The translations under genes were made by a program, and so were the position numbers. 64,000 bases of DNA from Epiperipatus broadwayi (Eukaryota; Onychophora; Udeonychophora; Euonychophora; Peripatidae): assembly GCA_028023455.1 (NCBI GenBank), contig JAQFVV010012670.1, positions 558,001-622,000 on the forward strand, in the 5' to 3' direction. Numbering within the stretch: the first letter of the stretch is position 1; the number at the start of each line of letters is the position of its first letter. This document shows positions 57,242 to 64,000 of this stretch, in pieces. The notes under the pieces are model-generated. The model did no database searches. It saw only the letters and a list, made by a program, of their open reading frames with translations, and had not been told where the DNA came from.

Positions 57242-58213
57242 CCTGCGCCTTGTTGTCTTTCTAATATCTCCGGCAAAGATCTGTTGTCAAATTCAGTGAT
57301 AATCATTTGATAAACATGTTTTGGAAGATTGCTTAATTAGTAATAGCCATGCAATAAAATGTGTTGTTTTATTTTATTAATAGCCATTGCCGTGTTTTTA
57401 ATGATAATCTTTTATTTCGCATACATTTTATTTATTTACAAATAGCACTTATATACGCACATATATTTTTAATACAATTTACTATTTAGTTTTAACATTA
57501 TTTTTTCTTTAATTAAACTTGAATGAAAAGAGATTTGTATGTTTTAACTTTTTAAATTATATTTTTACGAATACTAATAAAAACTGCAATAAACTCTTCA
57601 ACGTTTAATTTTATGTTTTTCTTTTATGAACGATTATTTTAATAATATAATTTTAGATAAAATTATATGTGTCTATATCAATATAGGTACAATATATATA
57701 TAATAAAGCAATAACATATACAGGATTTTAACTCATCTTACTTTTGTTGTATGTTCATACTTACAAGAGAATGCACTATCACTTCAAGAAATATACTTTT
57801 TCTGTTTAATATCAATAAATAAGTTCCCTTCAGCATGTAATTGCAAAATTACAGCTTTATCCCAGATAAAAAGGGAAATTAATTCCATAAAATACCTTAT
57901 AAATCTTGTATGAAAAAACCCAAGCAATTATAATGATTTCTTACTCACACACACACACACACACACACACAAAGGAACTTGTTAACATTGATTCAAAATA
58001 TACAATAAATGTTAAATATTCGATTTAAAAAATATTTAAAATTGAAAAAGGTGATAAATAATTAATAAACATTTTATTAAACATATTAATAATAATAAAA
58101 CATTAATTTGTTTATAAATATAGTGTATAATAGTTAGATTTTGGTTGGTATAATTTTTTTTTAAAAAAAAAAAGACCATAATTTTACATTCTACAATTGC
58201 ATTTTAAATTTTT
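57242..58213. other. AT-rich stretch upstream of the candidate promoter
   Basis: Apart from the CA microsatellite below, nothing was recognised. Confidence 0.4.
57943..57971. repeat. (CA)n microsatellite
   Basis: About 14 uninterrupted CA units following TTACT. Confidence 0.95.
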
Positions 58214-58440
58214 TATGCGTCAACTTAAATAAATTCTCCAACAGATTTGGTAACAAAAATAGGTTTATTAACAACTTTAACACAAATAAAAATGCATAGC
58301 CATAAGTTATACTCTAAGCAAGTTTTCTAACTCTCTTCTATATTAGACAGAACGTTCTACACTTCACGTTCTTGATTGTTTAATTTATAAATAACAACGG
58401 CAGGTGACATTACACTATAATAATGGCAGGTGACATTACA
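58214..58440 (-). repeat. Ty3/Gypsy 3' LTR (227 bp)
   Basis: Matches 60229-60455 with three differences in 227 bp. On minus it begins TGTAATGTCACCTGCC and ends GTTGACGCATA. A GGCAGGTGACATTACA unit is repeated near its 5' end, about 26 bp apart. Being downstream of the integrase on the minus strand, it is the 3' LTR. Confidence 0.95.
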
Positions 58441-58453
58441 CTCCTCCACCCAT
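58441..58453 (-). other. Polypurine tract of the Ty3/Gypsy element
   Basis: On minus GGGTGGAGGAG abuts the TGTAATG start of the 3' LTR, the expected position of the plus-strand primer. The reading frame stops only about 16 bases before it. Confidence 0.85.
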
Positions 58454-58468
58454 AGCAGGGGAAAATGG

Positions 58469-59040
58469 CTATCTTACATAGTCACTTAGATAAGAGGGTG
58501 GCTTCCTATCTTGCTTTGGGTGTTTATATTCTGTATTATCTACCGAAATCTTTTCCCGAGGTTTTGGTATCTGATAGTCTGGACTTGGCTCTGAGTTATC
58601 AGGTCTCTTTGCAGAAGGTTTATTCCCATTGATTTGAGCTGTATATGTATATTGCCAGTTTGGATTGATGCGATGGCAGATATGATTAAAATGTCTCTTG
58701 TATCTAACATTATCTTCCGCTTTTCCTGTAGCTATATTCTTGGAAGTTATGCCAATTACTTCGCCCTTTATCCAAATTTGTCATAGGCAATCTCTAATCC
58801 ACACCTTCTCACCCACAAGAAACTTCTCTGACTTTCTATCAACAGTTTCTCTTGTCGGTTCTGGCAGGAGTAAAGTTAAGTTGGTCCGTAACTTTCTTTT
58901 CAGAAAAAGTTCAGCAGGAGTCTTTCCGCTAGCAGTAGTTGGAATAGAATGTTGTGCAAATGGTATTTTTCTAGTCTTGCAAATTACTGATATTGTGTTT
59001 TCTTTTAACTCTAGTTGTACTGGCTTTGTTTTCATTTATC
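58469..59040 (-). pseudogene. Ty3/Gypsy integrase C-terminal part
   Basis: The minus-strand frame contains FAQHSIPTTASGKTPAELFL, the motif at the end of the integrase catalytic core (HS/T-T-G-x-T/S-PAELL), followed by RKLRTNL and GEKVWIRDC. After one in-frame TGA the same frame continues WIKGEVIGI and ends PPSYLSDYVR with TAG at 58471-58469. The zinc-binding and DDE regions are missing because of the large deletion that joins this part to the end of the protease near 59040. The intact C-terminal end next to the polypurine tract shows there is no env gene. Confidence 0.85.
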
Positions 59041-59330
59041 CTAAATTTTTAGTGACAAATGATGGGAAATTAATCTGCATTTTGTTTCCAATATTAATTC
59101 TCTTTATTATATGAATCCTAATTCCCAAAGAATGGAACCAGTTTCTGCCCATTAATAGTTTTATCTTTTTATGTAATATATATATAACGGTAAAACTCCT
59201 TTGTTTGAGTTCAACCTAACTTTGACCATAACCTTTCCGATAATTTTGACTTTATTTCCATTAATGTCTGTTGCGTGAACTTCAGTATTCACTATTTTTT
59301 TTTAGAATTATTTTTAAAAATAGATTTCCA
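59041..59330 (-). pseudogene. Ty3/Gypsy protease and start of RT region
   Basis: Begins at the active-site motif MEIDSGSNVSLM (59367-59332, at the end of the gag frame). After a frameshift at the K-rich run near 59292 it continues NTEVHATDINGNKVK, then in another frame LLMGRNWFHSLGI, the conserved G-R-N/D-W-L near the protease C-terminus. It ends with INFPSFVTKNLG, the usual start of the RT region. The whole RT and RNase H and most of the integrase are deleted right after this. Confidence 0.75.
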
Positions 59331-60171
59331 ATTCTTTAGAGACATGAGGGAAACATTGGAGCCACTATCAATTTCCATTTTACAATGTTTTCCTTCGATG
59401 CACACAGTTTGATTAAAATCTGATTCTGAATTTTTCAGTGTTTTGATCTCGTATCGATCTTTTGAGTTGTTTTTTCCAGAATCTCTCGCTAGGATTCCTT
59501 GTGTTTCATACAGTTGTTTACAATTGCGTACAACATGTCTGGTTTTTTTGCAGCGGAAACATACGTGGTTATAGCTACACTCCTCATCTTGTTCAGCATT
59601 TTTCTGAATTGGACGATAAAATATATGAGGTGATGCATTATTCCTAAATTCTTTTGCCTGCTCTATTACAAGTTCATGAGCTATTCCCTTTTTAATGGCT
59701 TCTTTATATGTAATGTTCAAGTCCGCAAGTAATTGTTCATGAAATGTATTGTTGTATAATCCGAGTAGCAACTGTTCAAGGAGTGCCTCTTCTAAATATT
59801 TACCATAAACACAATTTATAGCTAATTCACACAGGGCTGAATCGTATTCCTTGAAGGTTTCATTTTTTGCCTGATGTCGTAAACGAAAGTGTAGTCTAGC
59901 GATGTGCTTCGACTGTAGCAGGCAGAACTCAAGTTAATCTTTCAACCACATCATCATATTGTAAAGTTTCTGGTTCAACAGGTTCACATAACCGGTTAGC
60001 TACTTCTAAAACCTTGATTCCTGCGAAACCTAGAAGTGTGGTAATTTTAATGTCGTTTTGCTTAACACTGTTTATCAAAAAGTGTTTTTCAACCAGTTTT
60101 ACATATAACGGCCAATTACTGGGATTTTCAACATCAAATTCTCCTATTCTTAGTTGTATCAAGGCGGCCAT
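59292..60171 (-). pseudogene. Ty3/Gypsy Gag (Mag-like) with CCHC zinc knuckle
   Basis: Starts MAALIQLRIGEFDVENPSNW (60171), a typical Ty3/Gypsy Gag opening. It runs 80 codons, shifts frame by one base near 59930 and continues LQSKHIARLHFRLRHQAKNE, then LLGLYNNTFHEQLLADLNIT, to a C-x2-C-x4-H-x4-C knuckle CFRCKKTRHVVRNC (about 59561-59520). Thereafter it runs into the protease aspartate motif in the same frame. Apart from the single frameshift, Gag is complete. The overall arrangement recalls the Mag lineage of Metaviridae; the lineage call is inference. Confidence 0.88.
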
Positions 60172-60194
60172 TTTTTCGTTCTAAAAACTGTTTT

Positions 60195-60228
60195 TCAGAG
60201 ATCCTGTCGACTGCACCAATTTGAGGTG
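60195..60228 (-). other. Primer-binding site region of the Ty3/Gypsy element
   Basis: Immediately inside the 5' LTR the minus strand reads CACCTCAAATTGGTGCAGTC then GACAGGATC. The TGGTGCAGTCGACAGG block, starting about 10 bases after the LTR end, is the expected tRNA primer-binding site. I cannot name the tRNA with certainty. Confidence 0.6.
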
Positions 60229-60455
60229 TATGCGTCAACTTAAATAAATTCTCCAACAGATTTGGTAACAAAAATAGGTTTATTAACAACTTTAACACAA
60301 ATAAAAATGCATAGCCATAAGTTATACTCTAAGAAAGTTTTCTAACTCTCTTCTATATTAGACAGAACGTTCTACACTTCACGTTCTTGATTGTTTAACT
60401 TATAAATAACAACGGCAGGTGATATTACACTATAATAATGGCAGGTGACATTACA
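60229..60455 (-). repeat. Ty3/Gypsy 5' LTR (227 bp)
   Basis: Upstream LTR of the minus-strand element, 98.7 per cent identical to the other (224 of 227). The flanks beyond the two LTRs do not show a matching 4-6 bp target duplication. Confidence 0.95.
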
Positions 60456-61045
60456 AAAGTTGATAAATATGAACAAAAAAAATTAAGTTAACATTTTTAA
60501 ATTTATTTTTGGTGAACCTTAGATTACATTAACAATATTTTTTGTTTTTACAATTATCTAATGAATAAAACTTTATTTTTTTTTTTGTCACGTTTATTTT
60601 AAAATATTTTAAATATCAATACGTTTGTCATTTTTTTAAAATGAAAATATAATCTGAATTAGATCAAAATTAGATTTAAAATGTCATGTACTGAACATTA
60701 TTATAGTTTTAAAAATATAAGAGAATAAAACTTTTTTATTTTTTGCCAACACTATTTACAGCTTATAATAACAGACATTTTGCCAAAGGGCAAAGGTAAA
60801 GAAAAAGAAATTATATTGCTATGAGAATAAAATATTAATTAAATAAATTATGTTTAGCATGTGCAATTTTCAATTTAATTACTTTAATTCTGTATATAAT
60901 TGAAGAATTTAAAAAAAAATTTTTTGGCAAAGATCGTTTTCATTTACAATAAAAATGTCCGTTTTTAATGTATCAGATAGCAGTTTGAAGATATTGAACA
61001 TAATTCGATACTATATCATATTTATATTTATTGTTAAGCAATCAC
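60456..61045. other. AT-rich unannotated stretch
   Basis: Nothing recognisable was seen. Confidence 0.5.
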
Positions 61046-61488
61046 GGACTTAGAGTTCTGATAAAAAAGTATAAATTAATGAACATAAACTAATTAATTG
61101 CACTGAACCAGCTTTCGACAAAACACTGCCAGAATCATAATAGTAATGAGTAAAGAATACGCCATGGGTCGAACATTTTCTCCATCCAATGTTAGAACAA
61201 TTTGCTCTAAAAGAGATGATAAGAAAACAAAATACAATGAGGCTTGGGCAATTGCAATCAAAAAGAATTTGTATGATCCAGGGTCCAAAAGATGGAATAT
61301 CTAATTGTCTTATTTGCATATTGTGCCTCATTTACATATTATATCATATCAATTATATAAGCATACCTGTACTACGTAACTTGACTCAGCACTACAATTC
61401 TGGCAGTGTTCTGCTGAAAGCTGGCTCAGTGCAATTAATTAGCTTGTTTATTAATTTATACCTTTTCACCAGAACTCTAAGTCAATGA
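61046..61488. repeat. Foldback element with 85-bp terminal inverted repeats
   Basis: The left arm (about 61048-61136, CTTAGAGTTCTG through CACTGCCAGAA) and right arm (about 61401-61487, TTCTGGCAGTG through CAGAACTCTAAG) are reverse complements with scattered mismatches. The 265-bp middle is less AT-rich and has open reading on both strands: 51 codons on plus (start 61146; contains YNEAWAIAIKKNLYDPGSKR) and a hydrophobic minus frame with two possible membrane segments (61288-61094). I cannot tell whether either was ever a protein. No target duplication was seen. Confidence 0.75.
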
Positions 61489-62517
61489 GTGTTTAAGAAT
61501 TACATAGTTTCATGAAAAGAGTGAATACATTGAGAATTTATATTTATTATAACTGCACTTTATTACTGTTGTAAATTATCTAAATTGTTTTTAATTATAG
61601 AATGAATAAATCCTTTGTAGAGTACCTTTTTATCGGTCAAATCTTACCATTTTATATTAATAAGATAGCACTGCCTTTATGACAGTGTTTTACTATAGCA
61701 AAAGTCTTACAAAAAGGTAGATTTTTTTTTAATATGGTGAAAATATTTTAAATGATCACTATAGAGCATAGTTGATTATAATCAAATTAGTGGGTACAAA
61801 TTGATGATTTGTATGAAGGTTCTTCATATATGGGGTTGCATATTTTATCACATAATAAATGCACCAAATATAAATTAGAAAATTATAGTAATGTTAGTTT
61901 AAAAAAAAATTTTTTTTTTACTTGTTTTATTTAATTTGTTCATCAATACTATGGTTTTCAAGTAAAATAGCTACCATATTTGATAATATATTTATTTTTA
62001 TTAAAAAACCTATATTCATTGATAAAACATTTTATACATTATATATAGGTTAGTGTTTCTGATTAATAATATTCTTGGTTAAATGTTTATTTCATTAATT
62101 GTCACTGGCTTTCAATTTTAGAATAGTCTTATTTTTTAAAAATAAAATATTCAAAGTTTATGGCATGCTTTGAATTCATATTAACTAATTAAAATCAGTT
62201 TTAGAGAATACATTGTGTTTTCTATTACATATGCATAAAATCATCCTCAACCATTAGATACAATGTCCATAAGTATAGGTTGCTTTTTCCAATTCATTTT
62301 CAATTTAAAAATTGCATTATTATTACAGATGTTAATAATAAAGCTATCACAAATAACAGTTGGGTATATTTCTAGAAATTTCATAATACAAACAATATAA
62401 TAAAATATGGTATGCTTGTGTTTGGAATCTAGTGTAAAATCTTCATAAAAATATGCAAATTTAGGTATTTAGTATAAAAGTTTTACTTATAAACAATATA
62501 ATTAATCATATGACTTA
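61489..62517. other. AT-rich unannotated stretch
   Basis: Nothing recognisable was seen. Confidence 0.5.
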
Positions 62518-62640
62518 TAAATATGCCTCATGATGTAGTGATATATTAACCTTTCATGTTCATGATCTGGGATTTAAATCCAATTTTCTCAGGTAGCCAA
62601 TTCATATTCAATCGGAAGGCTACCTAATATATTTAGCTAT
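62518..62640 (+). repeat. Family F, tRNA-like SINE, copy 2 (head)
   Basis: CCTCATGATGTAGTGATATA (A-box-like) is followed after about 40 bases by TGGGATTTAAATCCAATTTT (B-box-like) and CTCAGGTAGCCA. Same layout as the copies at 38265 and 63240. Confidence 0.5.
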
Positions 62641-63239
62641 TTTTTGCTGAGGAAAATAGTTATAGAATTATAAGATTTAATAAAATAAGTATTTAATGTA
62701 AATGGCCATAAAACCCCCCAATGTTATACAGTTTTCATTGCTGATGAGAAAAGTGTCCTATAGCTACAACTGTTGACACCATGACTAACCATTGCTTTTT
62801 ATATATTTCATTACAGTTAATGATGCATTGACATTTTATTAGACAATGCTTTATATTATAGTAAATGTTTTCCAATATAATTTTCCTTACAATACTATGC
62901 AATTTTGATCCTTCAAAGATTATAATATAAAGAATACTCAATGTCTCTTAAACATTTTTCTCAATGCATTGAAACAAAATACTATCTTCTAATGCTTAAC
63001 AAATTAAGATTATTGTATAACTGATAATTTAGCAAAGCATTACCACTAACTCCCTTCTGCAGTTGGGCAAGTGGTCTGACTTAGGTTCAGAACTTAAAAT
63101 ATTAAAATTTTCAAATCATTACTTTGAATAAATAAAATTAGTGCTTATATAGAGTACTCTAAAGTGATATAGAATGAATTACTGCTATTATTACGTAGAT
63201 ATTCAAATGAATTAAATATTAATTAGACATTTAACATAT
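62641..63239. other. AT-rich unannotated stretch
   Basis: Nothing recognisable was seen. Confidence 0.5.
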
Positions 63240-63610
63240 AAAGCAATTGAAGTATGTCATGATATAGTACTTATCACATTCACCTGCTATTTTCATGAAC
63301 TGTATTTGAATTCAGTATGCTTTTCAGCAAACATGATTTTTCTTTTGAATAGCACATCGATAGCTAATCCAGTTATATTTATCCAAAAGTAAATAATAAT
63401 AAATGATGAGATCTTCACTATCCAGCAACTGGATAATCTGCTAAGTAAATATCTCCTGTTTAAAGAGCTATTGGAGAGTCTTTTACCCTGCAGCAGTTAT
63501 TTAAAGACTATTTTATCTTTTGCAGAAATTACTATTCTGATTTAAATATATTTTATATCATCACTTTCTCTATGAGGGTCTGTTAGAAGGTATTTATATC
63601 TTACTACAGA
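63240..63610 (+). repeat. Family F, tRNA-like SINE, copy 3 with body
   Basis: Head: GTCATGATATAGTACTTATC, then TTCATGAACTGTATTTGAAT. Body: GAGCTATTGGAGAGTCTTTT, CCCTGCAGCAGTTATTTAAA, GACTATTTTATC, and a second partial body TATGAGGGTCTGTTAGAAGG near 63572. The body matches 38475-38540, confirming one family. Confidence 0.55.
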
Positions 63611-63713
63611 AGAGAAGCATATATGTATGTATAATTTAGTAGCAGTGTAAGGAATTGCAAAAAATATATGAGATAAATATGCACTATTTATATATAACAT
63701 TATAAAGCTTTAT

Positions 63714-63795
63714 TATAATTTTTCTCTTTTAACACTTAAATGTTTAAATATGGTAGCTCTGATGAAGACTGCAGGACAGTCGAAACTGTTAGAAA
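63714..63795 (+). ncRNA. Hammerhead-like ribozyme motif in a PLE-type repeat end
   Basis: CTGATGA (63759-63765), a 5-bp GACTG/CAGTC stem II with a 5-base loop (63767-63781), and GAAAC (63782-63786) form a canonical hammerhead core with one extra A after CUGAUGA. Upstream TTTTAACA (63727-63734) can pair with TGTTAGAAAA downstream as stem III, but the base pair next to the cleavage triplet is C against C and the triplet would be CUU. Stem I is weak. Known PLEs carry hammerhead motifs in their terminal repeats. This copy is therefore probably a decayed ribozyme. An unusually clean stem II is the main evidence. Confidence 0.55.
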
Positions 63796-64000
63796 AATAA
63801 AAAAAAATTATATATAAAAAATTGCATTCAAGTGTATAAGAGTTATAATAAAGTAATATATATGAATATAAGAAGAAAAATGCAAAGAAAGTAAAGGAGA
63901 AGTTATAAGAATTATAGAAGTTATTGAATCTCGATATATATTTTATATTTCTACATAACAAGGTAGAATTGTGAATATATTCACTAAATTTTGTTCCAAA

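Noticed and set aside
58698-59114. 138-residue plus-strand open frame
   Set aside because: It lies antisense to the integrase remnant, whose motifs are clear on the minus strand.

Overview
The window is about three-quarters A+T and has no long open reading frame, operon or bacterial signal. What can be recognised is eukaryotic, and it fits intronic or intergenic DNA of an AT-rich invertebrate animal: decayed non-LTR retrotransposons, Penelope-like elements (PLEs), tRNA-derived SINEs, a hAT-type MITE, a deleted Ty3/Gypsy retrotransposon, a satellite array and many long inverted repeats. An arthropod is possible, because one candidate promoter pairs a TATA box with a TCAGTT initiator. The species cannot be fixed from this sequence.

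Layout. 0-9 kb: short tRNA-Gly SINEs, copies of repeat family A, a GC-richer unexplained patch (5.7-6.1 kb) and a possible first coding exon (6984-7101, minus). 9.5-14 kb: a 5'-truncated L1/Tx1-like LINE, a 1.3-kb satellite of alternating 197/162-bp units, a separate reverse transcriptase (RT) scrap and an RTE-type 3' end. 14.7-16.3 kb: a retroposed segment with an 18-bp target duplication. 16-33.7 kb: inverted pairs of families A and C, a perfect 90-bp-arm palindrome, a decayed coiled-coil reading frame, a PLE endonuclease tail, and more inverted repeats. 33.75-34.12 kb: a hAT MITE with perfect 8-bp target duplications. 36-40.5 kb: RTE-type copies. 41-46.2 kb: families D and C, a PLE with a GIY-YIG domain inside a 1.45-kb inverted structure, a spacerless palindrome with a hammerhead-like motif, the best tRNA-Gly SINE copy and a 0.6-kb inverted repeat. 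51-55 kb: family D copies and an RTE relic. 56.9-57.25 kb: a candidate promoter and first exon (minus). 58.2-60.5 kb: a young Ty3/Gypsy deletion derivative with 227-bp LTRs. 61-64 kb: a foldback element and family F and hammerhead-like repeats.

The most interesting theme is that repeat families A, C and D, and a fourth short type at 44 kb and 63.8 kb, carry a hammerhead-ribozyme-like core (CUGANGA, short hairpin, RAAA or GAAAC). In A, C and D it lies next to a tRNA-like module with A and B boxes. For family C the unit is physically joined to the 3' end of a PLE GIY-YIG reading frame. The window therefore looks like a record of PLE 3' tails, tRNA-like promoters and self-cleaving-ribozyme relics that spread as short retroposons and often landed head-to-head. 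Almost all protein-coding elements here are broken, and the two host-exon candidates are tentative.
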